Below are positions 10,926 to 22,333 of a stretch of 58,000 bases of DNA, one piece after another. The stretch's first letter is position 1. The number at the start of each line of letters is the position of its first letter. The position numbers and the translations under genes are program-made. Under the pieces are notes generated by a model, which had not been told where the DNA came from, searched no databases, and saw nothing but the letters and a program-made list of their open reading frames with translations. Origin of the DNA: Adiantum capillus-veneris (taxonomy: Eukaryota > Streptophyta > Polypodiopsida > Polypodiales > Pteridaceae); NCBI GenBank assembly GCA_014529385.2, contig CM043956.1, positions 64,674,620 to 64,732,619 on the forward strand, in the 5' to 3' direction.

Positions 10926-11009
10926 AAACTGTGATTTTTTTTTTTTAACTCTGGTAGATTGATATTTCTTGTATCTCTTGGATGAGCATCCTCTCATCAG
11001 AGTTGTCAA

Positions 11010-11603
11010 TTGGCAAGGATAAGAAGGGCTCCCACCAAGAGCTGCCGGAGATATTGGACAAAGGGGGGCACATTGAGGAATGTGCCGGTTGGTGGGGGAT
11101 CCAGGAAAAACAAGAGGATTACAAGTAGGGAAAGAGTAGGGGGTTCATCGGATTTGATATCCTCTTCCTCTTCTACTAGCTTTCTTTCTCATCCCCACCT
11201 TGATCACCACCCTTATCCCTTCTCTCGTTTTGGTGATCATGCCCTTAATACAAGCCCCCCTCCTCCCTTGAGCCTTCTGCAGAATCATCCTCATGATCAT
11301 CACCCTCCTCCCCATAACCTTCTCTATTTTAACCTACCCCCCAATGACCCCCTAATGAAAGATAACCCCCTCCTCAACGAGTCCCTTCTCCCCCATCCTC
11401 CCATGCCTCATGGACATCACGAGCTTCACCCCCCTCCCCATGGAGCTGCGGCGGTAGGCCTGTTCAGCAGGCAGCTAGCCTCTTACCTCCCCTCCTCCAT
11501 AGCCTCCCAGTTATTATCCAATGTGGGCTCTCTCCCTTTACACCATTTGCAGCAGGGATTTAGCCACAAAACAGTTCACAATTTTTTCATACAAACGCAC
11601 TAG
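11010..11603 (+). pseudogene. Truncated Dof-type zinc finger fragment
   Basis: The frame contains [20 protein letters not shown] followed by a RKNKR basic stretch, at 11033-11117. This is the C-terminal half of the plant-specific Dof DNA-binding domain, which binds AAAG sites. The N-terminal half, with the first two zinc cysteines, is absent, and the third cysteine position reads Thr (PTKSC), so only the fourth remains; a zinc finger cannot form. The downstream part is rich in Ser, His and Pro, as in Dof C-terminal regions. The frame has no upstream ATG near the domain. It is a gene fragment, either a decayed Dof gene or a captured piece. Identification of the half domain is firm. Confidence 0.8.
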
Positions 11604-11654
11604 CAAGGAGAGAAAGGTGCCTGAAAATCCAGCCCACAAAACGATCCTAGAATG

Positions 11655-11859
11655 TAGCACATCTCTTTCAACAGCTCAAAAAAATTGCACAGGTTTTCGT
11701 AGCACATCGCTTTCAACAGCTCAGAAAAGTTGCGCTCAACTTACCTTGTCATCTTGCGCACTGTCCAGGTCGTATGCCAACGCTGATATGGAACGCACGC
11801 CTGTCAAATGCTTGTCAAATGCCTCCTGCGCTCAACTTACCCTGTCATCTTACCCACTG
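11655..11859. repeat. Two pairs of short direct repeats
   Basis: GTAGCACATCTCTTTCAACA (11655 on) recurs as GTAGCACATCGCTTTCAACA at about 11699. GCGCTCAACTTACCTTGTCA (11731 on) recurs with one change at about 11828. Each pair is 30-36 bases long. They lie just after the Dof fragment and before the hairpin at 11975. Confidence 0.8.
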
Positions 11860-11974
11860 CATATAAAATTGACACCATAACTCAGAGAAAGCAAAAACTG
11901 AAGCTCCTCAACCGTCAGCGCGTGTGCTTATGATTCCGGAGCTCACGCAGGAGTAGTTTGTGATCATTTGATTT

Positions 11975-12079
11975 TCCTCCTCCTCCCACGCACCCATGCT
12001 CCCACAGCTCGATAACTGTCAACGCGCACGCTGACGGTTACCGAATTGTGGGAGCATGGGTGCGGGGGAGGAGGAGGAG
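11975..12079. repeat. Long near-perfect inverted repeat (hairpin)
   Basis: The outer 32 bases of each arm (11975-12006 and 12048-12079) match at 31 positions. Weaker pairing continues inward to a loop of about 8 bases near 12023-12030. The arms are CT-rich and GA-rich outside and contain CACCCATGCTCCCACA and its complement. It could be a foldback element, a small-RNA precursor or an insertion scar. Confidence 0.85.
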
Positions 12080-12220
12080 AGTGCACCTTGCTTCACGGCT
12101 TCACGCAAGAGATGCAGCAAGTCCACCGAGCAGGAGAGGCAAGCAAAGCAGGGCACACAAAAGTTGCCCTAAGTTAAAAATTACATCAATTATCCGGGCT
12201 AGAAAAATACATTACATCTA

Positions 12221-12286
12221 ATCAGTGTTCGAGAAAAATCATTTTCACAAACATACAAAAATCCCTCCAAGACAAATCCGAACCGG
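12221..12286. repeat. Left part of repeat unit A, split by Tat element 1
   Basis: This segment (TCACAAACATACAAAAATCC and neighbours, ending GAACCGG) matches 21787-21849 of the second, unbroken copy. Its continuation resumes after the retrotransposon at 21506. Confidence 0.9.
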
Positions 12287-13830
12287 TGATGGGGGCTTTT
12301 CACAAGCCAAGCTCCCATACCCCTCTTCTCTCATCCCCACCCCATGAAGACCCCCTCTTAGGGAGGGAGTGATAAAAGGCATTGGAAAAAGTAAGAAAAA
12401 AAATAAAGTATGATTATGTAAATATATAAGAAAGGTAAAATAGGCCACCTCATGCCTGCGGGGTAGCCCATCCCCACCTTGCCTCCTTTTTCTTCACTGT
12501 TGCCCCGCCGGGTGTCCCTTTTCCTCTCCTCCACTCAAAAGGTCAACCCCCTCTCTCTTCCCCTTGTCCTTTCTCATTTCTCTCTCCCCTCAAGCTACCC
12601 CACCTCTCACCAAAAATGCATTATAACTCACCAATAATGCATCCTAACTCACATGCAACTTACCCTATCTTCCAAAATAGTATACCCCACCCCCTCTTTC
12701 TCTCTCCTGTCATATCCCATGACCCAAATACCCCCCTCTCTCTCTAAAGTGCGCCATGTCTCTTGTCTTGTAGCTAAATAACCTCCCCCACACTCACACA
12801 CACTCAGTTTCACTAAAAAAGGTGCCCACACACCCATCCCCACCCGGTGGTTACCTGATTTTTCTTGTGTTCACACACATCTGCACACAGATTCACCTCT
12901 GAACACACTCCCCTCTCTCCCCTTTTGTAATTACTTTATTCTCCATGTCACCTCTCACTTTTTTTCATCAACCCATCTCTCTCTCTTAGTCTCTCTCTCA
13001 TGAGACTGCTGTTCTGGCACATATACACACAGCCAGACAAGTGGGGCCCACAGTCACATGGCCTATGTAGATAATGATTTCTTCATTTCTAAATTCTATA
13101 ATTTCTCCCCCCTCCTCCCCTATATAAAGAGGGGTCACCATCACACTAAGGACACACACCATCACCAAAGAGTACACTATGCACTGTGTGTGCCTAGTGC
13201 ACACACACACACCCACACCATCACCATCACCGCAATCACCATGCTTGTCTTAAGCATGACCTCTACACCCTTGGGCTATGGAAGATGAAGGGAAACTAAA
13301 TGAAGGATGATGGCCGTAACCCTCGTGCGATTCTTCGCCATCAACTCCCAACTATCCGCCATGTGCTCTACCACGCTCTCCCTTCTCATTCCCCTACCCT
13401 ATGCTCCCCATTTCATCGCCTTATTCTCTAAATACAGCTTGAGGTTTTGTGAGTATGTTTTCTTGCAATGTTTTGCCCATGTGAGGTGTGCGGAATCGCC
13501 ACCTAGTCTTGTGTTTGGAGTGAGCTTGTGTATGTGGGAAGGGTGTGCATATTCACCATCCTTTTGTGGTGCCTAATTACTAAGCCGCTATACCCCCTCC
13601 CTCACTCTCTCTCTCTCACTTGATCTCATTCCCTTTCCTCTTCATCATTGCTCCCAAGCATCCATCTCTCTTGGATGAAAACTTTGTTATGGTGGTGTGT
13701 TGTTTGCGTCCTAGCCGCTGAAGCTAGGTGGTGCCCCCTGTTTGCTTTACCATGACAGGCTCGAGGCGCGCCATTCGGTCCCCGGTGTTTTAGAGGCCGT
13801 CGGGGTTCGGGGTTCGCTTTGCTCCCGTCA
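12287..13830 (+). repeat. 5' LTR of Tat element 1
   Basis: 1544 bp, TG...CA ends, same length as the copy at 19958-21501. It is CT-rich, with CACACA and CATCAC simple stretches. The promoter lies at 13121-13128. Small open frames in both LTR copies (for example 13058-13288 and 20729-20959) are identical by-products of LTR duplication and not genes. Confidence 0.97.
13121..13128 (+). promoter_or_regulatory. LTR TATA box (5' copy)
   Basis: TATATAAAGAGGGG, a strong plant TATA box between pyrimidine-rich U3 and the R region. The identical site in the 3' LTR is at 20792-20799. Confidence 0.8.
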
Positions 13831-13832
13831 TT

Positions 13833-13850
13833 TGGTGCCCCCACTGAGGA
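13833..13850 (+). promoter_or_regulatory. Primer binding site of Tat element 1
   Basis: TGGTGCCCCCACTGAGGA, two bases after the LTR end. The same 18-mer is the primer site of Tat element 2 at 45962-45979. I could not assign the cognate tRNA from memory. Confidence 0.85.
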
Positions 13851-14386
13851 TCTTTTCATGAAACCCTTCAGTTTACAAGACTGAAACCCCTAAACTATTG
13901 TGAATGGATGAGTGGCTAGCAGGATTTGCTAATTGGACGACAGAAGAAGAAGAGCTCCAATCACAACTAGACGAACTCCGCATCTCCGTCGAAGCTCGAG
14001 TGCTAGGCGTAACGGTAATCGATTTGCAGTGGGAGAGTCAACCAACACGCCAAACCCAGTGGATATACATAGGCCAAGTGCCAAGAAGAAGAAGGAGAAG
14101 GTCGAAACCATGTCCGCAACCTACAACCAACCCACAACAACAAAATGGAAGGAGCTCTATACAATAGAGAATCAACACTATTCTACTTTGAGAATCGGGT
14201 AACTCAAGTCACCGAGGTAATTATCACAGTCAGTTTTCAAGTCGCACCTGATGCTGCAGTACAAATCATGGAATCATTGGCTCACACTCTCACTAGAGAA
14301 ACTAGGGATCTACTGAGTTTGTTTCAGGAAAGAACACCACCCTCTCCCACAAGCTTGGACAGTGACTAAGCACCTCTAAGCTTCAC

Positions 14387-14605
14387 ATGAATCAGTACAA
14401 CCTACCTCAAGACAGATCACACATACCAACACGTGTACGCTCAATCAAGGTAATAGGGGATTTGAAGGCTCACTACCAGCACGTCATTGACACCATGCTG
14501 GATGGGGATCAATTTTTTGAGGTTCTGGCATCAGATCAACCATTTGTCCTACCTTTGGTACAAGGCAATGTACCGTTTGAAGTTTTAATCTATGTCCTAG
14601 TATAA
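14387..14605 (+). CDS. Small pre-gag ORF of Tat element 1
   Basis: A 72-residue frame, MNQYNLPQD..., between the primer site and gag. Its C-terminal half (HVIDTMLDGDQFFEVLASD, then PFVLP and FEVLIYVL) aligns with two tandem ORFs at the same place in Tat element 2 (46011-46226 and 46310-46522), which have the pattern F-E-I-x-A-S, P-x-I-L-P, D-V-x-I-F-I-L. Conservation between two diverged elements suggests it is or was translated. Ogre elements are known to carry an extra ORF upstream of gag; whether this small frame corresponds to it is inference. The function is unknown. Confidence 0.5.
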   Translation: MNQYNLPQDRSHIPTRVRSIKVIGDLKAHYQHVIDTMLDGDQFFEVLASDQPFVLPLVQGNVPFEVLIYVLV

Positions 14606-14688
14606 GAGGGTATACACGCCTCCTTGTAAAGAAGAAAAAAACTTTTGCAAGTTAAGCAGTGTGTCTTTCTAGCTCTCTCTCAGTAATC

Positions 14689-17600
14689 ATGGCAAGTGTA
14701 GCATTTCCAACATTTAAAGGAAAGAAGGGGGAGGATTTGGTAACAGACTTCCTAGATGACTTTGAAGTAGCATGTGTAGTGAGCAACAAAGATACGGATG
14801 AATCCCGGGTTAGAATCTTTAAGCATCTCATGAAGCTAGAAGCTAGATCATGGTACAATGTACTTCCACAAGCAACCAAGGATGACTGGGAACCCTTAAA
14901 AACTGCTTTTAAGAGGCGCTTTGGGGAAGGTACCACTTCAGAAAAGTTGTGGGACAAGTTGAGAGACTTGAAGCAGGAGGGTCTTTTAGAATATGCCACC
15001 TATGAGTCCAAATTTGTGGATTTGTGGGAACGGTGGGTTGAGTCACTGGCAAGGGGGGAAGCTACACCCGATTTCCTAAAAAAAGATCGGTTCAAGCATG
15101 GCTTATGGCCGCTTCTCAAGGAGAAGGTGAAAGGTAGATTCCCGGCTACGTACGAGTTAGCCATTGAGATTGTTCGCCTTAAGGACAAGAAGCTGCGAAT
15201 GAAAGCCAAAGAAACCGAGTCAACAGAAATAGCAACATCATGTCGACCAGCAACTACAACAACCACCATTCCACCACCACCACCGGCTCTTGGGGTAAGA
15301 GATGACCAACAAGATATGTTGGCCCATATTACTGACCAACTGCAGAATTTGTCTGTCCACTTAATACAACCAGGGAGGAGTCAAGAAAGAGATCAAGACC
15401 CTAGAAGAGCACGACGACAAAACAGGGAGTATCATTGCTACAAGTGCGGAGAAGATGGTCACGGTATGTACTACTGTCCCAAACCACGACAAAACTATAA
15501 TAGAGGAGGTAGGAGGAACCAATTTTCACCCCCTAGAGAAAGAACACCCCCACCCCGAGCACCAACCCCACCAACACAAATTCTACGTCCACCCCAGACA
15601 CCACTACAAGAATCCATTCCACCTCTTCCACCAGCCCCACCACCTAATCGCCCTGTAAACATCATAAGGCTAGAAGAGAAAGGAAAAGCCGTAGTAGTGG
15701 ATCCACCCAGAGCAAAGGAGAGGGACAAGGGTAAGGAGAAGGTAACCTTTTTAGAACCACTTGAAGCCATGATTGTGAAAAGAGCTAGGAGGGAGAAGGC
15801 TACACAATCAGATGATGAGAGAAGCATGAGAGGAGAAACTAGCAAGAGGCCATCCAAGCCACGACGGAAATTGGGCATCACCGACTTCCAGCTAGGGGAA
15901 AGTTCTAAGCCCTATGATCTAATATTGGATGTGACAGACCAAGGACCGAAGATTACATGGCCACAACTGCTACATCTTGTACCTAAAGTAAGGCGACAAT
16001 GGTCTAAAATGGTAAGTACAAGACGCTCCAAAACAAAGGTAGCCGGAGCAATTTCGGGATGCAACATGGATGACATCCTTCCAATTGTCGACGTAAACAT
16101 AAAAGGAAAGAGGGTTGGAAACACCTACATTGATGGAGGTGCACAAATCTGTGTAATGAGCGAAACTATGATGCTTCGATTAGGGCTCGAGGTTGACAGG
16201 CCTTCTCCATGCAAGGCAAAGATGGCAAACAACGCAAAAGTAAAGTGTGTGGGTGTGGTAAGTGCAGTGAAAATCAAAGCTTTCAACACAGTAGATGTTT
16301 TTGTAATGCCTACTAAGGGGGAGGGCTATCCACTAATTTTGGGAAGGCCATGGTTGATGGCCATGAAGGCAAAACAGGACTGGGGTACTGGCCTTCTACG
16401 CAGGACCGGTAAGAAAGGGGAGACAATCTACTACGACATGAGGATTGGCAAGCAGAAGCAAATGAATCTGGAAACATTGGCAGATGAAACCACTAGCGAA
16501 TCTTCCAGTTCTGAGGAGGAGACCACATCCACCGACGAAAGTGATAGTTCCATTGATGTGATGGGTATCATTATGAAGGATCCACAAAGGGTAAGCACAA
16601 CTGGTGATCCATCACCAAAAGGGCAACCCAATGAAGAGGATAGCAAATCACCTGGCCTAGGAGGAAGTAGGTTGAAGGGTATGTTGTCTACGGAATTAAC
16701 ACTTGAGGAGAAAGATAGTTTTTTGCAAATTTTGATGGGATTTCCTAACCTGTTCATTGACAACTATGAAAGAATCATAGGCATTACAATGGTGGAACAT
16801 CATATTAAGCTGAAGGAAGGGGTAAAACCAGTTGTGCAAAAGCTACGACAACTGGGGGTCATACAAGAAAAGACACTCTTGGCCGAGGTAAGGAAACTGC
16901 TGGAGGCGGGATTCATCTATCCTGTAGAAAACTCAGAATGGGTGTCACCCGTAGTGGTGATGCCTAAAACGAATGGTAAGTGGAGGGTCTGTGCTGACTA
17001 CAAACCACTAAATGCAGCTACAAAGAGAGACCACTTTCCTCTCCCTTTCTTGGATGAAATTCTGAATGAAGTAGCGGGTTTTGAATGCTATACCGTCTGT
17101 GATGGTTATTCTCGATACTTTCAAATATGCATAGCCTTGGAAGATCAGCTAAAAACCACTTTTATCACGCCATGGGGTTGTTTTGCATACAGGGTTATGC
17201 CATTTGGTCTCACAAATTCACCTGCCACATTCCAAAGATATGTCACATATGTTTTTCAACCGTTCTTTGGAACATCCATAAGAGTGTTCATTGATGATGT
17301 TTGTATATATAGCTCCCGTATTTCACATTTAGAAAAGGTAACTGAAGGTTTGGCCAGGTTGCAGAGCCTAGGTGGGCAATTAAATGTGTATAAATGCCAC
17401 ATTGGGGAGAGTAAAGTCATTCTACTAGGCCATGAAATTTCAGCAAAAGGTATCAACGCCGACCCAAGTAAGGTGTCCGCACTCATAGCCCTACCTTCAC
17501 CAACGACCGCACGCGTCAACTGGTCTCTTTTCTACAGAAGGTGAGGTACTTAAGTAGATTCATACATCTACTATCACAACTTGTTCTACCACTACAACAA

Positions 17601-19833
17601 CTCACTCAAAGATCAACTTTCACTTGGGACGAGGAAAGCGAACATCACTACAACAAGGTAAAGGAGGTCTTAGCCACTCTGCCAACTATCTCACCACCTA
17701 AGTGGGATGAAAAATTCTATGTCACCTCAAGTGTTGGTGATGACTCATTGGGGGCTGTGCTACTCCAAAAGGATACGACGACATCTTTCATGAGGCCAAT
17801 CTACTTCTCTAGTCGAATGATGACAGCAGGAGAGAAAGGTTTCACCCATGTGGAACACTTAGTCCTAGCTCTTAGATTTGCAACTACAAAGTTTAGGTCA
17901 TATTTGCTGCCTAAGCAATTTGTGATTCTAACCACGGATGAAATATTTCCCTATGTTGTACAACACATGGATGTGTCTGCTAGATGTACTAAATGGCTAG
18001 TTCGTCTGCAAGAGTTTGACTACACGGTACAGGTAGAAAGAACGACAAGGGCAAGTTTGGGGGGACGAATGACCTACCAAGTCTTTGAAAGGAAGGAGAA
18101 GCAATCTAAGGAAGGAGAAGTCCGATTACCTCCAGTACCACCGATGGTAGAAGGAGCATACTCTCTCTACTTTGATGGAGCCTACAAGCGAGCGTCCGAC
18201 AAAGCAGCTGCAGGCATAGTGGTCTTTGATGACAAAGGTATTTTCGTTGGGCCAATTGTTAGATTCACATTCTAACAATGAAGCTGAGTATGCAGCACTA
18301 ACCAAGGGTCTACAATGGTGCGTCTCGCAAGGTGTACAACGCCTTAATGTATTTGGGGATGCTCTACTTCTGGTAAGGCAAGTAAATGGAGCATGGACAT
18401 GCAAGAATCCTAGTTTAAGGACTCACTTAAGTGGTGTAAAAACCTTGTTGGGTAAGTTTGAAGAAGTTCAAATACACCATATCCCAAGGGCTCAAAACCA
18501 AGAAGGAGATGCCCTAGCAAGTGAAAGACTACAGGAAGTTGTGGTTGGAGCAATAAAACTAAAGCTCCCTCTATTTCAAGGCAGTGATGCCTTGCCTGAC
18601 ATCATGCATTTTTTGGAAACAGGGGAATGCCCATCAGATTTAACAAAGGGAAAGAAGCAATGGCTGACGCGGAAGGCCACAAGGTATCGACTCATCAATG
18701 ATGGTTTGTACTGTAAGGGTAAGGACCAAATACTCAGGAAGGTCCCTCTCTCTCATGCAATCACGGGAGTAATTGCTAGCTGTCACAATGGGGTTTGTGG
18801 TGGTCACTTTGCCCTAGACATAACAAGTAGGAAAATCTTGCAGGCAGGCTTCATATGGCCTAGCCTCAATCGTGATGTACACCATTGGTGCAAAACGTGT
18901 AAGTTGTGTCAAAAGGTCGGCACTAGGTCACTTATGCCTGAACCACAGACACCTATTCTCTCATATGGCCCATTTGAAAAATGGGATATCGATGCCATTG
19001 GGCCATTACCTAGGGCCAACTCAGGAAAATTCTACATTATCATGGGGGTCGACTACATGACTAGATGGGCAGAGGCTACAGCCACCACTAGAATCACAGC
19101 GGTAGAGGTAGCTAAATTTATCTACGAGCACATATGCTGTAGGTTTGGCACACCTTTAGAGATCATCTCTGATAGAGGGCCAGGTTTCAGAGCAGACTTG
19201 CTAGGAGAATTAATGCAAAAACTGGGCATTACAAGGAGGCACTCTTCACCATATTACCCTCAATGTAATGGCCTAGTTGAAAAGGTAAATGGAATGGTTT
19301 CTAAAATTATTACCAAGCAGGTAAACAATCATCCCGGAGACTGGGATAAGTATCTACTACCAGCTTTATGGGCCTACAGAACTTCATTTCGTACATCCTT
19401 GGGATTCACACCGTATCATCTAGTATTTGGTAAGGAAGCAATCTTGCCCATTGAAGTGCAACTACAAAGTCTCAGAGTAATGGCAAGCCAACTTCAACAA
19501 CCTAACATGCATTTGAGAGATCACATCATCAACTTGGAAAGACTGCAGCTGGACAGAGAAGAAGCAATAAATTATTATGCAGCACAAGCAGAGCATAGAC
19601 GGCTTAGCTTTAACGAGCATCTCCGGAAAAAAGAATTGAAGAAAGGAATGTTGGTGCTCCGCTACGACAATTGCTTCGACACGCGCAAGGATAAGAAACT
19701 CCTACTCCGATGGGAAGGCCCTTTCATCATCAAGAAAAAGTATGCCAATGGAAGCTACCAGCTTATGGAGGCTGATGGAAAACTTCATAAAACCAGGGTA
19801 AATGGTTGGCGACTTAAACCTTATTTTCTTTGA
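14689..19833 (+). pseudogene. Tat element 1 gag-pol, two frameshifts
   Basis: The start is the ATG at 14689 (MASVAFPTF). Order: capsid-like Gag; zinc knuckle CYKCGEDGHGMYYC (about 15436-15477); proline-rich linker; protease with YIDGGAQ (about 16125) and flap ILGRPWL; RT with CDGYSRYFQ, MPFGLTNSP and FIDDV (17287) in place of YxDD; RNase H (17620-18060); archaeal-like RNase H from LYFDGAYKR (about 18165); integrase zinc finger (18780-18920) and DDE core (WDIDAIG, SDRGPG, GLVEKVN); C-terminal RWEGPFII. Frames shift near 17510 and near 18248, each by a small indel, so the polyprotein is broken. RT carries GYSR where GYSG is usual. The encoded proteins would pack, reverse-transcribe and integrate the element. 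Confidence 0.9.
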
Positions 19834-19941
19834 TTTGACCAGGCTCCACCAATTGACATTCCAGATGAGGACACACCATCAACCGCCACCTCCGACGATA
19901 ATGATCAAACAGATGAGCTAGAGACATGAATGCCTCTAGCC

Positions 19942-19954
19942 AAAAGGGGAGGGC
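19942..19954 (+). promoter_or_regulatory. Polypurine tract of Tat element 1
   Basis: AAAAGGGGAGGGC directly before the 3' LTR at 19958. This primes plus-strand DNA synthesis. Element 2 has the same GGGGAGGGCTAA core at 52084-52095. Confidence 0.85.
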
Positions 19955-19957
19955 TAA

Positions 19958-21501
19958 TGATGGGGGCTTTTCACAAGCCAAGCTTCCATACCCCTCTTCT
20001 CTCGTCCCCACCCCATGAAGACCCCCTCTTAGGGAGGGAGTGATAAAAGGCATTGGAAAAAGTAAGAAAAAAAATAAAGTATGATTATGTAAATATATAA
20101 GAAAGGGAAAATAGGCCACCTCGTGCCTGCCGGGTAGCCCATCCCCACCTTGCCTCCTTTTTCTTCACTGTTTCCCCGCCGGGTGTCCCTTTTCCTCTCC
20201 TCCACTCAAAAGGTCAACCCCCTCTCTCTTCCCCTTGTCCTTTCTCCTTTCTCTCTCCCCTCAAGCTACCCCACCTCTCACCAATAATGCATTATAACTC
20301 ACCAATAATGCACCCTAACTCACATGCAACCTACCCTATCTTCCAAAATAGTATACCCCACCCCCTCTTTCTCTCTCCTATCATATCCCATGACCCAAAT
20401 ACCCCCCTCTCTCTCTAAAGGGTGCCATGTCTCTTGTCTTGTAGCTAAATAACCTCCCCCACACTCACACACACTCAGTTTCACTAAAAAAGGTGCCCAC
20501 ACACCCATCCCCACCCGGTGGTTACCTGATTTTTCTTGTGTTCACACACATCTGCACACAGATTCACCTCTGAACACACTCCCCTCTCTCCCCTCTTGTA
20601 ATTACTTTATTCTCCATGTCACCTCTCACTTTTTTTCATCAACCCATCTCTCTCTCTTAGTCTCTCTCTCATGAGACTGCTGTTCTGGCACATATACACA
20701 CAGCCAGACAAGTGGGGCCCACAGTCACATGGCCTATGTAGATAATGATTTCTTCATTTCTAAATTCTATAATTTCTCCCCCCTCCTCCCCTATATAAAG
20801 AGGGGTCACCATCACACTAAGGACACACACCATCACCAAAGAGTACACTATGCACTGTGTGTGCCTAGTGCACACACACACACCCACACCATCACCATCA
20901 CCGCAATCACCATGCTCGTCTTAAGCATGACCTCTACACCCTTGGGCTATGGAAGATGAAGGGAAACTAAATGAAGGATGATGGCCGTAACCCTCGTGCG
21001 ATTCTTCGCCATCAACTCCCAACTATCCGCCATGTGCTCTACCACGCTCTCCCTTCTCATTCCCCTACCCTATGCTCCCCATTTCATCGCCTTATTCTCT
21101 AAATATAGCTTGAGGTTTTGTGAGTATGTTTTCTTGCAATGTTTTGCCCATGTGAGGTGTGCGGAATCGCCACCTAGTCTTGTGTTTGGAGTGAGCTTGT
21201 GTATGTGGGAAGGGTGTGCATATTCACCATCCTTTTGTGGTGCCTAATTACTAAGCCGCTATACCCCCTCACTCACTCTCTCTCTCTCACTTGATCTCAT
21301 TCCCTTTCCTCTTCATCATTGCTCCCAAGCATCCATCTCTCTTGGATGAAAACTTTGTTATGGTGGTGTGTTGTTTGCGTCCTAGCCGCTGAAGCTAGGT
21401 GGTGCCCCCTGTTTGCTTTACCATGACAGGCTCGAGGCGCGCCATTCGGTCCCCGGTGTCTTAGAGGCCGTCGGGGTTCGGGGTTCGCTTTGCTCCCGTC
21501 A
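19958..21501 (+). repeat. 3' LTR of Tat element 1
   Basis: 1544 bp, nearly identical to 12287-13830. It contains the TATA box TATATAAA at 20792-20799. Visible differences from the 5' copy are scattered substitutions, with no indels noticed. Confidence 0.97.
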
Positions 21502-22015
21502 CCAATAATTTTACATTACTAGCCAGTGTTTTTGCAAAATTACACTATTTTCCATGTATTTCAAGCGGAATTTTCTCCTTCTTGCACTCCCCTCAACCGG
21601 CTACTTTGATTTTGCAACCGGCTCAAGGCTAAGCTGAGGCACACTTTTCCCGAACACTGCACCTAATCAGTGAAAATAAGGGCAAATCATCGACATTTTA
21701 AAATCTAAAATTTTCGGTGTTCAAAATCCAAGGGGGGTTTTTACAATTTCATACGCTTAAAATACACTGTCTTTTCACCTACTCATAGTGTTCGGGAAAA
21801 AACGTTTTCACAAACATACAAAAATCCCTCCAAGACAAATTTGAACCGGTAATTTTACAGTACTAGCCAGTGTTTTTGCAAAATTACACTATTTTCCATG
21901 TATTTCAAGCGGAAATTTCTCCTTCTTGCGCTCCCCTCAACCGGCTACTTTGATTTTGCAACCGGTTCAAGGCTAAGCTGAGGCACACTTTTCCCAAACA
22001 CTGCCTACTCATAAG
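21502..22015. repeat. Tandem repeat: rest of unit A and intact unit B
   Basis: Unit A resumes at 21506 (TAATTTTACATTACTAGCC) and runs to about 21655, ending ACTTTTCCCGAACACTGC. Unit B, 21787-22007, repeats the left part found at 12221-12286 and then the same 21506-21655 sequence without interruption. Between the units is a spacer with CATCGACATTTTAAAATC. The CAACCGGCTACTTTGATTTT segment is shared by both. Confidence 0.9.
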
Positions 22016-22333
22016 AAGATGAACTCATTAACTAAAAAACTTGAGATTTGCGCCAAATATTATCGAAAATTGTGATTTCTTTATACACCACTCATAAGGA
22101 GGTGAGCTCTGTAACCACTGCTTAACAATCTCGACTGTGGGTTTTTCTTGCCCACATATAAAAGGAAAAATATCTTGAAATATTAATGTTTTTTTTTAAT
22201 AAGAAAATATAATAATGAACAATTACGCCACTTGCATAAAAAATTACTTTAAAACCATTTGTCCACGTCTGTCTCCATATATTGACCTCCTTACTAACTG
22301 CTTATTTCTCTCTGTCTTCTCCACCTTGTTAGC
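22016..22333. other. AT-rich spacer, nothing recognised
   Basis: No coding region or repeat structure stands out. It may contain the upstream end of the transposase-like element that follows, but I found no terminal inverted repeat. Confidence 0.4.

Larger units (their letters stand above)
12287..21501 (+). mobile_element. Tat element 1: Ty3/gypsy LTR retrotransposon with dual RNase H
   Basis: A full-length element of 9215 bases. Two 1544-bp LTRs (12287-13830 and 19958-21501) start TGATGG and end GTCA. A primer site at 13833-13850, a polypurine tract at 19942-19954 and an internal gag-pol with protease, RT, RNase H, a second archaeal-like RNase H and integrase place it in the Tat/Ogre group. 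By eye I count about 18 differences between the LTRs (about 1.2%), so the insertion is young. Flanks are CCGG on the left and CCAA on the right, an imperfect target duplication, and the empty site is visible at 21844-21855. Confidence 0.95.

Noticed and set aside
13058-13576. Plus-strand ORFs repeated identically at 20729-21247
   Set aside because: Both sets lie in the two LTRs of Tat element 1; identity comes from LTR duplication.
15495-15881. Gly-rich minus-strand ORF
   Set aside because: Shadow of the proline-rich gag linker on the plus strand.
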